From Melastoma dodecandrum (Eukaryota > Streptophyta > Magnoliopsida > Myrtales > Melastomataceae), in NCBI GenBank assembly GCA_029817715.1, contig JARUPY010000045.1, forward strand, positions 310,001 to 374,000: a DNA stretch of 64,000 nucleotides, in the 5' to 3' direction. Position numbers and translations under genes: made by a program. The notes beneath the pieces are model-generated. The model made no database searches. It was given only the letters and a program-made list of their open reading frames with translations, and had not been told where the DNA came from. The first letter of the stretch is position 1. Every line of letters starts with the position of its first letter. This document shows positions 47,404-58,898 of the stretch, piece by piece.

Positions 47404-49130
47404 TCAATAGCCAAAGGGAAGAAGAAAATTGGCATCGACAGTACTTACAATATCCCCATAGGACTCAAAGGAGTCGTGCATATTCAGCCTCCACTCGTGA
47501 TCAACAATAACGAAAAAGGGACGGTTGAACAACATAACTATCGGGCTATGTATGAACCTTCGTTCCGTAGAAGGGAGATCTTTAACAAGCCTGTAAAGGC
47601 CGATGACCTTCGCTTCCTTGAGGAAAACCGTCATCCTGAATATATCCCACAACCTCCGTACAAGGGAGGGGTGATGGGGTAGGAGGCGAGGGCTGCTGTT
47701 GGTCTTGTCCCCGAAATAAGGGAGTATGCTGCAAGGCTGGTCGAGCAGGTTATCCCAGAGCGAACGATCCAATCAAAGTAAGCTCTATCACGCTCCTTAC
47801 CCAGAGAATATCGACAAAGACTATTCTTTCTCAAGAGGATATCGGGTACCTGAATTTGGCCGATCTCAGGAGAGGAGGGCATATCCCCAACAGAGTATAT
47901 TGCTCGTTTCACTCCCCAGGTTAGAGAGCTTCCCACTAATGGATATTTGAAACTCCGGTTATTTTTAAGCTCTCTCATCGGAGCCGCCTTTACAAGTATA
48001 TCAATTAACCTCCAAATTCGGTTCGAAATTGGGAAGAGATACAGATGTAGTTTACGCTTGCATTTGCCCAAACCGACCCCGGCGGTGACTTTGCTTGATC
48101 TCACCCATATGAAACAGCATGCTAGCAAACCGGTGGCAATGCTAGGATGCAAAACTTTGACATATGAAGCCAAACTCATCGCCATCGCCCAAGATGCACT
48201 CCTTCTCTGACTTAGAAAGAAGTTAGAAGAAGTCTTTAGGGATTGGAATGAGTTGGCCAGGAAAGACGTTCGTTTTGAACTTGCTGAAGGAAAATACTTA
48301 GGCGAAAGGGAGCTTGATCACAGGACCAATGATGACATAAAGCCGACCCCTTGTTGACGTCGACGTCACGGAATACGTGAAAGGACATCCCCTGACATGT
48401 GATAGATTGACCAAAAAGAACTTCAGGGCTAAAAGTCCCAAAAAACACCGGACGAGAGGTAATACTCCATCGACAAAGGAATGGCCAATGAAATCTTTGA
48501 ATTTATGCACTGAAACGGATGAATTCAGTTGAAGACATGGCATAAACTTCTTTGTACTAATAGAGAGAAGTCGAAGAACTTCTGTAAATTGCATGGGTCC
48601 TTTACCTACGCCACTAAAGACTGCATCATATTTAGAAATTTGGTGCAGGACTTAACCTAAGTAGTTTTGTTTCCCGAACTTGGGAGACAAGTCTCTCACT
48701 GATTCAACCTTTTGTTGACGATTTTGAGATTAACGCCTTTGATGTTAACTGCTTAATTGTTACCTCTTTTTTTATGTAGAGGAACAGGCGAAACAATCAT
48801 CACCAATGTGGTGTTCAAACGGCTGACTGATTAGCAAAGGGTTACTTCAATGCCCTGCTGACCTTAAGACCATGCGCATAATCGTTGTCGCTGGTATATG
48901 GATGCGTCGCACACTACGGACCAGTGCCACACATTCAGGAAGTACTTGTTCAATGAGAGAAAATCGAATTGGTACGATCTGAACCGTCTCGAAGAAATGG
49001 CTGTCGGAATCGCCGATGGGCCATCCAAGTACCACTCACGAGTGCCCGATGAAACATCAAGAGCAAAGCGAAACTCCAGCTGCACATCAAGAGCAAATAA
49101 AAATAATTCTACAATTCCGTACCATTCAAA
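47404..49130 (+). pseudogene. Degenerate Gypsy gag
   Basis: Read across three frames, the plus strand gives the plant Gypsy gag core: YPENIDKDYSFSRGYRVPEF, then FSGEEG, LPTNGYLKLRLF, the GAAFTWYINLPPNSV-like segment and DLTHMKQ. A later part (TTDQCHTFRKYL, 48900-48960) resembles the zinc-knuckle region. Many stops and frameshifts are present, and no pol follows. The minus-strand open frames here are shadows. Confidence 0.65.
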
Positions 49131-49901
49131 AAATTAACAAATTAGTATATTAAGCTACGCCTAGTTGTATCTTTCAAAATATGCTATATAAAAAATATAA
49201 ACCGTGATCGATAAACTTGAATATACGACTCAATGACATTGGAAAACACAACGTTCATTCATCAATACAGTTAACTACCTAGATAACTGCTCCTCCCCCT
49301 TCTTGGAACTTTTCGAACTCTACAAAAATTCTTCGGGACAATGATACAATGGAGACAATCGTGCTGAGACAAGAACAGCCTGGTCGGAATCGTCGATAGG
49401 CCGAGTAGTCGTCGTATGAAGTCGGGCCGAATGAAAGAAAAGTGTTAAGTCCTTGAGACCTTGGTGTTATCAGTGCATTGCCTGAACATTTAGGCTTTGT
49501 ATGTACTCAACGAAGACTTTTAACTATGAAGGAGGGCAATTGTCATAAGAATATTTATTTTATCAAAAAGCTTTGTTTTTTCAGGGGATTATTTTTTTTC
49601 TGAAATTTTTTTTCACCATGAAAAAATTTGTTCATAATATTGCAATCACGTTCATTTTCTTCAATAAATTCGATTTTATCACCTAATAAATTTTTATTTT
49701 ATTTCTGTTTATCGAGTTTTCCTTTTATGCATAGAGATATTATATATATGGATTGATTTCCTTAAAAAAAGCAAAATTTTATTCCAAAAATTTCTTTTTG
49801 TCAAGATGTTGTCATGATATTTTACAAGACATAGTTTAATGGTGAAATCAGAAGGGATGCGCGATGATGCTTCCAAAGTAACAATCTTAAGAGAAGGGCA
49901 C
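49131..49901. other. Gnk2-array spacer and upstream region of copy 10
   Basis: Repeated flank similar to 32.58-33.1 kb, ending in the conserved promoter block before copy 10. Confidence 0.5.
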
Positions 49902-49910
49902 TATTTATAG
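49902..49910 (+). promoter_or_regulatory. TATA-like box of Gnk2 copy 10
   Basis: TATTTATAG in the block AGAAGGGCACTATTTATAG, 11-19 bp before the first ATG. Confidence 0.55.
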
Positions 49911-49920
49911 GGGAAATCTG

Positions 49921-50382
49921 ATGGGGAGGAGAAGCCACAACCGAACGAGCGAGATGGGATTCAGCACAAGAAGGATGATGATGTTGACGGTCGCTTTGGT
50001 TGTAGCTGCCTCATTCCTTTTGGCTCCTGCAGGTTGCGTTGTGGATATCCGTACTAGGAGAGTACTTTGCCTGGGATTCCATAATTTACTTGGCAACTAT
50101 CAGGCAGCCATCGATGTGGCAGTTCCCCGGGTCAAGCGACGTGTGCCGCAGACGCCATTCCTTTTCTTCACCCGACATCGGATAGGCCATGACATCGTCT
50201 ATGCCCATGGACGCTGTCGATCGCATATTTCGTCACAGGAATGTAGAATTTGCTTGGAGGCATGTGACGTGAAAATCCGCCAGCGTTGCGGCTTCCCAAC
50301 CATAACTAACATGGAGCTGGTTGACTGTTTCCTCGCGTGGCAGAACAGACCGATCTTTGGAGGACCGTGGCCAAGTACCTAA
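49921..50382 (+). CDS. Gnk2/DUF26 single-domain secreted protein, copy 10
   Basis: A 153-residue frame, MGRRSHNRTSEMGF at the start. The signal peptide core is LTVALVVAASFLL. All eight cysteines are present, with the signature GRCRSHISSQECRIC, RCGFPT and LVDC, and the end is GGPWPST. It is close to copy 2 in the first half (RRVLCLGFHNLLGNYQ) and differs at RHRIGHDIVYAHG, which resembles the copy 4/6 subgroup (HRIG.D.VYAHG), so it may be a recombinant. The role is inferred as for the other copies. Confidence 0.88.
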   Translation: MGRRSHNRTSEMGFSTRRMMMLTVALVVAASFLLAPAGCVVDIRTRRVLCLGFHNLLGNYQAAIDVAVPRVKRRVPQTPFLFFTRHRIGHDIVYAHGRCRSHISSQECRICLEACDVKIRQRCGFPTITNMELVDCFLAWQNRPIFGGPWPST

Positions 50383-50459
50383 TCAAACCGTCGAAGTATA
50401 TCTCGTGAAACATTGTCCATGGTCAGTTCATTGCCCTGAGCCTTCCTGGACTTCTCTTG

Positions 50460-52300
50460 GCATGTGAGTTGCAGTGTATGTAACATCTCGTCCCTTTCCC
50501 TTACTTTAGTCCATCTCTTGTTACACTTTGCTTAGTAACGATGTTGATGCACGTTTTTCATGCACCACAAGACGTTTTGTCACACAAAAGTCGGATTGCA
50601 CCAATCGAGAAGCGAATGCGGATCGCACTTTCTAATGCCCTCGTTTCGTAGAGATTCGGCGGCTTTTTCCTCTTTCTGCCACATATCACGGCTTTGTGTT
50701 TTGGTTCCGACGTAATCAATCTGATAAAATCGTGCATGTCAAATGGCTAATCCCCCACTAGTTACTCTCTATCCTTCGTTGTTTATGGTTTGGGCTATAT
50801 CACCTTCTTCATCGGTGGGCAGATATAAAAGAAAGGCAAGCTGAAGCCGATTCAATTTGACTGACGAGCGACTATACATTCCTGACAGTTGCGATCAAAT
50901 GGGGGGTTATTTGATTTTGATTGCGCTTAGTGTCACTAAAATTTGCTTCTATGCAGTTCCAGTATAGTCATGTACACCATTTCGAAAATGAGAATGAATT
51001 TCTAAATGATTAGTTTGTGGTTTTTAAACAATGAAGACCTCCACTGCCCCCTTTGATGTGTCGACATCCAGAGTGAATGAACGTGCCGAACTCACAGGTT
51101 TAGAGCGTAGATCAATATTGAGGTAAAGACCCTCCCCGCGATACCTTCTTTCCTGGACTGGTTACTATGAGGGCGATGAGAATAACAAGTCGGTATTTTG
51201 TAGACTAGGACTATCCGAACACCAGACCGGTCAACAGGCAATTTTGAAGAACAGTTTTCGAGAATCTGCCAGACTTAACATCACTTACAACGGCTGAGTA
51301 CTGGTTTCTGAACATCATTTATGATCTTCTAACATCTGATGGTTTCAATCGTAAGTCCATGAACTCAATAATGGACGACAACATTTTCGTAGATGAATGA
51401 ACAAGGCGCCCTCTCAATCAATTTCTATAGCAAATCGATCGGTTTATTTTGTAACTAGCGCTCGAAATTTCACTATCCTAATGGACTCCGAGAGACTCAC
51501 CGGAGAATACAGGAGTCTGCCAAAACGGTAAAAACACAAAGTTTCTTCGGCGAGACCTTGACTACATGGATAACTTGCCCTTACCTTCTTGGCCTTGTTT
51601 GAACTTTGTACCTTGTTCTACTTTTCTGGACAGCTATATAACTCTTTAGGACAATGACGAGGTAAGACAATAACATTTCGGTTGGAATCGTCGATAGGCC
51701 GTGTATTGTCCCATAGAATGATAGAAACCTCACGAACCGACTTGGTCAAAGTTTGGTTTAAATTCGACTTTGATCGAGCTCGAGCCAGCTCTTTAATGAA
51801 ACGAGCCGGGCTCGCTCTTTAAACTTTATGGCTCGTTGGCTAGCGAGATGTATATATTACTGATAAAAATAAAACTTAACACTAGCATTGCGGTTTCGAA
51901 CCACAACAGTCCTTTGGGTTCAAGCTATATCTATTTCCAAGGCGAGTTTAGGCTCGGTAGTTCAAGCCATACAAGTGTCGAAGACGTGGCGAATACGTCG
52001 CGTCAACGGAGTAGCGCTACGAGGGAGAAAGAGGGCTTTGGTCTTTTGGGAGAGAAATTGGGGCCAAGGTTCTATAATTAGGGCGAATGTAACATCGATT
52101 ACCATAATAAGATCTTAACTTATATATTAAATTATATTATGTCAGGTCACATGTATCGCCGATTTTCAAAAATTTAAACCTAAAATCTATTTGGTCTATA
52201 CGAGAACATGTCTTAATACCAACCATATGGTACTATTTTCAACCAGATTTTACCCGGAGCCGTTCGATAAAATACAAAGGTAATAGATTGATGATGCCAA
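50460..52300. other. Gnk2-array spacer with a decayed transposon end
   Basis: Repeated 3' flank of copy 10 to about 51720. At 51725-51845 there is GAGCTCGAGCC-rich sequence matching the ends of the hAT element at 53791-55166, so a fragment of that family is present. From 52085 the DNA is AT-rich with nothing recognised. Confidence 0.45.
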
Positions 52301-52581
52301 AGTTTCATCGAGATGAAGTCAAGTCACGAGTTGACGGGGGAAAGATGGGAAAGAGGTAAATTCCTTCTTTATCATGCATTGTGTTGGGGAACAAGACCTT
52401 GTGCTAAGACTTCGAATGGTTGTATTGTAACAAGACAGCTTTCCTCGGAAAGTAATTCATCCGGCCGAATAGAAGCAATGAAAATCACGATGGTTCCGAG
52501 GGTTAACAATCTTAAGGTCGGGAACTATACATAGTGGTTCAAGGACGTCGAGGACAGCCACATCCGAAAGGAGCGAGCGAG

Positions 52582-53001
52582 ATGGAATTCGGCATGGCCA
52601 CCGTGTTGAAGGTGATGACAACTGCAGCAGTGACCGCTATGTTTTTCTGGGGCTCTGTGAATTGCGTTCCAAATACCAGGGTCCTATTATTGAACTACGA
52701 CGGGAATCATGATTTATTGGGGAACTATCAAAGAGCCCTTGCTGTCGCAGTTCCCAGGGCTATAAGCCGCACGCCGAGGACAAACTTTCGATACTATACC
52801 TCACATAGGGTAAATGATGCCACGGCCTACGTCCATGGATACTGTCCATCAACGATCTCGGCACAAGACTGTCTAATATGCTTGGCCGTCGCCCAACAAA
52901 AGATCATCCGCCTCTGTGGGTTCCCTACCAGAGCTCGCATAAGGCTAGTGGATTGTCTCTTCCGGTGGAGCAACGTGCCAATCCCGGGCGGGCCATGGTA
53001 G
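52582..53001 (+). CDS. Gnk2/DUF26 single-domain secreted protein, copy 11, divergent cysteine pattern
   Basis: A 139-residue frame from MEFGMATV. The open frame extends upstream only to a GTG. The signal peptide core is TTAAVTAMFFWGS. The signature is intact (GYCPSTISAQDCLIC), as are LCGFPT and LVDC. The first domain cysteine is absent (LLNYDGNHDLLG where others have a Cys before LGFHD), and the extra cysteine of DAC is Ala (LAVAQQ). This is the most diverged open copy and has Arg six residues before the LVDC cysteine (RIRLVDC), as in ginkbilobin-2. It ends at GGPW without the usual tail. Copy 9 is its close relative. Confidence 0.85.
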   Translation: MEFGMATVLKVMTTAAVTAMFFWGSVNCVPNTRVLLLNYDGNHDLLGNYQRALAVAVPRAISRTPRTNFRYYTSHRVNDATAYVHGYCPSTISAQDCLICLAVAQQKIIRLCGFPTRARIRLVDCLFRWSNVPIPGGPW

Positions 53002-53169
53002 CTTGGGACTAACTACTTGGTAGCATGGTTCCATCGCAAGCGTTTTAGGTTTTCTCTCTGCATTTGTTCTAATCATGTATTTCGCTCGTTTCGGGCTTGT
53101 CCTCGCTTCATGTAGCTCTCTCTTCGATGACTCTAACGATGATCCAAATGCCATGAATACGATTCCAGA

Positions 53170-53680
53170 ATATTTCTTATAGCAAGTCCTCTCTTCGACG
53201 CCTCAACACCTCAAATCTCCGTTACAATAGCCTGCCCCAACCTATTCCCTATCGCTTCCCTCGCTCCACGCAGCGAAACCGCCTCAGTGACCACCGGCCT
53301 GTTCCTCGCAATCGCTCCCACGAAATCTGCGGCTCAAAGCTCGCTCCTTTCGGCGGCTCGGAAGGGGTTAACTCACGGGCCGGGTTCGTCGTCCGGGTCT
53401 CGGCGGCCGAGGACGAATGGGATCCCGAGAATGATGATTTGTTGCCCACGGAGGGTGGGTCGCCGTCATGGTAGCTGTGAAGGAAGAGGGTTTGGAGGAG
53501 ATGGTGAGCTTGAAGAAGGCCCTGGTGGATTCTTTCTATGGTACGGATAGAGGGTTGAGGGCGACGAACGAGGCGAGGGCAGAGATTGTGGGGATGATTA
53601 CGCAGCTCGAAAAGAAGAACCCGAATCCCACCCCAACCGAGGCTCTTAGCTTGCTCAACGGGAAGTGGATCCTCGCATGA
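53170..53680 (+). pseudogene. Fibrillin (plastid lipid-associated protein) first exon, broken
   Basis: The translated pieces [53 protein letters not shown] and [16 protein letters not shown] are characteristic of fibrillins/PAPs, plastoglobule structural proteins. Before these is a Ser/Arg/Pro-rich stretch fitting a plastid transit peptide, without an in-frame ATG. One base is missing near 53469 (TCATGGTAGCT where TGG-GTA is expected), which shifts the frame. After WILA the expected splice donor GTGAGT reads ATGAGT, so the frame runs to a stop. The remaining exons are not in the window; a hAT element follows. Confidence 0.75.
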
Positions 53681-53790
53681 GTTCGGCCCCCTCCCCTTCC
53701 TCACCTGTTCTTGTTTGTTTGAAGGAAGAATGGATGGTCTGTGAAATCAATGTCTGCCTACAATGGCGTATCTGTTGGTTATATTCAGAT

Positions 53791-55166
53791 TAGGGGTGAA
53801 AATGAGCCGAGTCACTCGCGAGCAGCTCGGTCAAAGCTCGGTCAAAGCTCGACTTTGTCCGAGCTCGAGCCGGTTCATTCCGGCTCGTTAACGAAATGAG
53901 CCGAGCTCGAGCCGAAACACTAACAGCTCGAAGGCTCGCGAACCTGATCCTTCCCCCTCCCCACACTCTGTGGTAAAAACAAACCCTAAATAAAAAACCT
54001 CTCTCTCCCTCTCCTTTTGGCGTGGCGATCTCCTAACTTCATTAGATAATTGGAAAATAATCGGCCTTTTCATACTTTGTGTCTCGCGAGGATCGGCCGG
54101 AGCGAGAGTCAAAAAGTACCGGAGAGGAGCTGGCCGAATTTTACGCCCACGGGTAAGCGACAGAAAGAAGTAAAGGCGTCATAGTCAAGGTACGCTTCCC
54201 ATCCCTTTACCCTCTCATATTGTGTTTGGGCATGATGATATTTTAGCCATCCCAATAAGCTCAGTGGCTTCTGAAGCTACATTCAGTGCTGGAACGAGGG
54301 TAATTGATGTTTATCGTTCATCTCTTTCTCCGCATACGGTAGAAGCATTACTTTGTGGAGGAGATTGGCTTCGACATTTACATGGAATGAAAAAAATTGA
54401 AAAGGTAAGTTTTTTTCAATTAAAGTTATTTCAATTTATGAAATATATTATTTATTAAACATGTTACTAACCCAAGCTTTTTATTTCTCTTTTTTGTTTC
54501 TTTTACAGAAAGGGAAAACATACCAAGAGATATTTATTCAAGTACCTAATTCAACTTCTTGAAGTAAGCTAAATATCGTTACATACTTTATAAAATTTTA
54601 AGATATTTATTGTCTTATAATTGTTATGGTGATTGTAATACTCTTTATAATATTTTATATGCCGGTGATGATGCTTGTGATATTATTATGACTGGTAATG
54701 AAGTTATATCGATGTTTTAAGAGTATGATTCTTGTGGTTTGTGATTGTTTTGATAAATCTGGTTCTATTTATGGAGATGTTTTGGGAGAATAGTTTGGAG
54801 ATGTTTTGGAATTATGATTTTGTTGAAATATTTTGACAACATTGTTCATATTTATGTTTTTGAAGTGAACTTTATTATATATGTTTTCGAGCCAACCGAG
54901 CCGAGTTCGAGTCAACGTCAATATATGTATATTTTGAAATCGAGCTCGAGCTTTCGAGCCGAGCTTTCGAGCCAAGCTTAGGCTCGATCTACATTCGAGC
55001 CTTTCGAGCCGAGCTCGAGCTCTCCATAATTGGAACGAGCCAAGTTCGAGCTCCAATTATTTGAGCTCGATCGAGCTGGAGCCGTGCTCGAGCTCGAGCT
55101 TTTCCTAATCGAGCCGAGCTCGAGCCTGGGAGTACTCGGTCTCGACTCGACTAATTTTCACCCCTA
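53791..55166. mobile_element. Decayed hAT transposon, TSD ATTCAGAT
   Basis: Terminal inverted repeats TAGGGGTGAAAATGAG and CTAATTTTCACCCCTA are flanked by a perfect 8-bp duplication ATTCAGAT (53783-53790 and 55167-55174). The subterminal DNA is packed with GAGCTCGAGC-type palindromes on both sides, a hAT trait. At 1376 bp it is internally deleted and keeps only the end of the transposase. Confidence 0.9.
54222..54458 (+). pseudogene. hAT transposase C-terminal dimerisation domain remnant
   Basis: The frame contains DILAIPISSVASEATFS and VIDVYRSSLSP, followed by TVEALLCGGDWLR, the hAT C-terminal dimerisation region. The DDE catalytic part is absent. It lies inside the 53791-55166 element, so no autonomous activity is expected. 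Confidence 0.85.
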
Positions 55167-55670
55167 ATTCAGATTGTGGAGTGTAGCGAATTGGAGGATT
55201 CGATCCTATTCTCGCAGAAGATGATGCTTGAATGTTTATTTGTTTCACTTCCACGTCTTTTGCCGGCTTGTTTCGTCTGTTGTCGAGGAAGGTAGCGGAG
55301 CTCAACGTTTAACCTACGCGTTGACTTTGTGTTTAACCTAGGAAATACCATTAGTTACGTTCAATTAGCGCTGGAGATCAAGCTTAACGATGTCCGATTA
55401 CAGGACGAAATAGTGCCCATCGAAATCTATCGTTTCTGTACTAAGGTCGCGAAACTAACCGATTTACGTTACTATCTAGTCTTACGAGAGGAATATGCCG
55501 AATACTTGCGCAATTTAGCGGATCTACTCGTGAACTGGATGCTGTCGTGATATTTGACAAAGACTTTGTTTAATGTGATATTTGCTAAGAAAGAGTTACC
55601 TCGGAAATGTAGTTCTTACATGATGAGCGATGATGTTTCTCAAATAACAATCGTAAGAGAAGGGGCACTA

Positions 55671-55678
55671 TTTATAAG
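55671..55678 (+). promoter_or_regulatory. TATA-like box of Gnk2 copy 12
   Basis: TTTATAAG in the conserved GGGGCACTATTTATAAGG block, 11-18 bp before the first ATG. Confidence 0.5.
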
Positions 55679-55688
55679 GGGAATTAAG

Positions 55689-56157
55689 ATGGCGAGGAGA
55701 AGCCACAACCGAAAGAGCAAGATTGGATTCAGCAAAGGGGTGATGAAGACGATGACGATGACAGTTGCTTTGATTGTGGCTGCCTCATTCCTTTTGGATC
55801 CCACGGATTGCATCGTCGATGTCCACACCAGGAGCGGACGTTGCGGGGGAAGGCATTATTTACTTGGCGACTATTCAGAGAGCCGTCAATACGGTAGTTT
55901 CCCGGGTTAAGCGACTCGCCCCAGCAACACAATTCCGATACTACACCTCACATAGGGTAAACAGAGACACGGCCTTTGCTCATGCAATCTGTCGATCGAC
56001 GATTTCGGCACAGGAGTGTCACATTTGCTTGGAGGTCTGTGACGTTAAAATCTTCCGGCGTTGCGGCTTCCCAACAACAGCAAGTATACTGCTGGTTGAC
56101 TGTAGCCTCATCTGGCAGGACAGACCGATCATTGGAGGCCCGTGGCCAAGCAACTAA
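55689..56157 (+). pseudogene. Gnk2/DUF26 copy 12, single-base frameshift
   Basis: It starts MARRSHNRKSKIGF; the second family ATG is Ile here. The signal peptide core is MTVALIVAASFLL. At about 55877 one extra T (GACTATTCAGAG against GACTATCAGAG elsewhere) shifts the frame, giving an early stop. In the other frame the domain continues to the normal end, with ICRSTISAQECHIC, RCGFPT, LVDC and GGPWPSN. All eight cysteines survive. If the extra T is an assembly error this is an intact gene of about 155 residues. Confidence 0.85.
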
Positions 56158-57140
56158 TCATGCCGTCGGAGTATATCTCATCTTTCACGGTCCGTTCAAT
56201 GCCCTGAGCTTTCTCAGACTTCTGTGGGGATTTTTCAATAATGTAAGTTGCAGTGCAAGCATCATCTTGTCCCTTCCTTCACTTTACTCTTTCTCATGTT
56301 ACATTCTACTTGAAGGACGATGATGGATATAATCTTGTGGGCGTTCGCTCGAACCGATGAACTACTATGCATCCCCCAACATGTTGGGGTAGTTATAAGG
56401 CTCTTCGATTCATTCTTCACTGATGCGCAATTTGAAATTTAGTTTTCGGAAACCCGCCGTCCACCTAAAAACAATTACATTGCCCATGGGATCCGGACCT
56501 CATCAAACGCATTGGATTACAACCGTTGGTCTGGTGGTCTCTATAAGTTAGTAATATCGGATCGCTCCAAATAACGGATTTCTACTCTGAAACGATAAAA
56601 GAGTATACTGCTAGACTTATATATTAAGTGGAACTCATTTTCCTTTTCGACGTGAGATGTTTGGGATTGCAACTCTTTTGCCGGCTTGTTTCCTCTATTG
56701 TTGAGCGGAGCCCTTCTGTTGGTGAAGGTAGAGGAGATGCTGTCCGCGGCCGACGGTCCGAGTTTCAGACTGCTACTAGTCCCTCGGAAGACGTCTAGGG
56801 TATCACAGAACTTGTGGAATAACATCTCTGCACATTCGAAAATATTGAATTGTGGAATAATTTCTCTTGGTCCTCGCTATGGATGCATATATATTGGATC
56901 TGGGCCATCTTAATTCGGCCGGTTATTACAATATAAAAGCTTTGTTTTAAAATAATGTTTAATTCGATTTTCTGACACTGATTCGACTTTTGAAATTTAG
57001 CTTTATGATTTAAGATTTTTTATTCAAGTGAAGGCAATTGTGAAGTTTCGAACATACGACGGAAGAAAAGATAGAAAGAGAGGCAGAAGAGCAGTGGCCG
57101 ACCCCACCGACGGCACTATCTCCACTCCCCATCTTTTGCC
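56158..57140. other. End of the Gnk2 array; no gene
   Basis: 3' flank of copy 12, then unassigned DNA. A short block at about 56665-56720 (CTTTTGCCGGCTTGTTTC) also occurs near 55258. Confidence 0.45.
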
Positions 57141-57447
57141 ATGGCGGAAGAAGAAGGGAATCCACCCACCAACAACACCACCCTCTATCCCAACAGCCAA
57201 GCCCTCGACTGCAGCTCCTCCTCGATGACGAGGAGGAACAGCGCCCTTGGCGTGCTGAGGGACGCAAGGGCAAGGATTGAGGCCCAGGAGGAGGTCTCTC
57301 CAGTGAGGTAAAAGTTTATGCATACACATATGAACAGAGTGTTCCTAAACTAAGGTTTAGTATAAATAGTGAGATGGTTAACTGGGTGAAAATTGCAGGG
57401 AAGGAGTTCTGTTGCTGGGCTTAATACAGTGCAACCTGTTCCTATAA
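57141..57447 (+). CDS. Possible small two-exon gene of unknown function
   Basis: Exon 1 57141-57307 starts MAEEEGNPPTNNTTLYPNSQ and continues through LGVLRDARARIEAQEEVSP. A GT-AG intron (57308-57398) joins to a 49-bp exon ending at 57447, predicting 71 residues with a hydrophobic end (GVLLLGLIQCNLFL). Base composition of exon 1 is more coding-like than its surroundings and the Kozak context (GCCATGGCG) is excellent. I recognise no family. It could instead be the first exon of a longer gene or a chance frame. Confidence 0.35.
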
Positions 57448-58898
57448 GTCTCGGAATGTACGAGACCATCCCGGACGGTGCTCTGCTCGCTGGCCTGTGC
57501 ATGTTAACAGGCCAGGCCGGTTAAACTGGCAAGATCGACTTTTACAGCTAAACTCAGACCAGGTAATAAGCCTGGTCATTAAATTCTAGAAGATTTTGGT
57601 ATTGTCAACTTTGGCTGGTTGAGATCGATCTATTTCGAGTATCTTACGATCGAAGATCGTGCATTTCGAAAGAGCATTTGAGTTCCAATTTGATTTCGTA
57701 GAGAGCCCACACAGACTGCAGCTAGTCAAAAGAAGCAACTTACCCACGGCATCATCTTAATCGGCATCAGACTTGGATTACTTGTAATTTATCTGGCAGC
57801 ATCATCTCATGATTAAAACCGCAGATTCAACATCATCACAAGCTAACAATTTTTTATGGTAACTAACGAGAAAACCAGACAGACAAAACCCACGGGCAAA
57901 TAGTCTTTTCCCATGGCAAAATTAAGAAGGTGATGTAGTCGTGCCATTGTCGGGCAGAGTGTTCCTTTTTCCGAAAAAGTCGAGCCTCAAATGATTCATT
58001 CGAGTGGAGTCGATGAGAGCCTCCCACGGTGAGTACGTTCCGTTTATTGGAGGTGTGGTCTAGGTGATTGTGCCGAGCTCCAACAAAAGCATGTGGTTGA
58101 CTGCATGGGACCTACCAGGGCAACGTGAAATGCAGAAGGTGGCGGATATAGAAGGGGGATGGACAATGGAAGCACCGATCAGAGCAACTTAATCGCACGA
58201 TGCAATGTCGTAAACTTCAGTTTTCCACTCTGAAGAAGAGCCCTGGCTGCGTAACCCAAAGCATAGCAGCAAGTGGAGTCGAAGTTCGTTGGTAGACCAC
58301 ACCTTCCTTCGTACCTGAGAAAATCAGAAGCAAATCAGGAATCCATTTTCATGAAGCCTACAAGTCAACTACATACAAACTATCGACGACTCTGCAAAAT
58401 CGACAAGTTATCAGACAAGCAGGAACTACCCAAAGGAGTGGGTCTGCAATACATATATCAGTAGCGGATTCCACGTACGACCTCTGCTTGCTTCCAAGGT
58501 CTATATCATCAGAAAAACATAACAAAAATCTCATCAGGACCGCCGTCACCTTCACCTTCGGGAGTGTGAAGGTGAGAGACGACATAAATGGGAGACCAGA
58601 AGGTTCTCCGCCACTCCAAGCATCTGGTGGTTGTTTGAGATTTTGTAGGTGATATCATCTCAACCAAACATCATTCATTACACATCTTCGCCTTCTCCCG
58701 GGGAAAAATCAACAAAGGAAGACTTCGATGACTTTGAAATGGGGGGGACACAAAAAGTCTCCTCCATCAATTCATTCAACGACTCGGTCAATTATGTCGG
58801 CCTGCCATGGCCATGGTGACTGAAAAAGTCTGTCCCGAAGAGAAGACCAAGTTTCGTTCCCCTCTCTTTTTCTCTTGTGAGCCGGTGGGAAAGTGAGA
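57448..58898. other. Intergenic region before the immune receptor
   Basis: No gene recognised on either strand. A minus-strand stretch around 57920-58140 is open for some distance, without known similarity. It presumably contains the receptor's promoter, though no clear TATA box was seen. Confidence 0.4.

Noticed and set aside
47631..48185. 184-codon minus-strand ORF
   Set aside because: The plus strand reads as a degenerate Gypsy gag; the minus frame is a shadow.
52534..52581. Upstream extension of Gnk2 copy 11 by 16 codons
   Set aside because: The extension begins at GTG, not ATG, and overlaps the promoter block; the family ATG at 52582 fits better.
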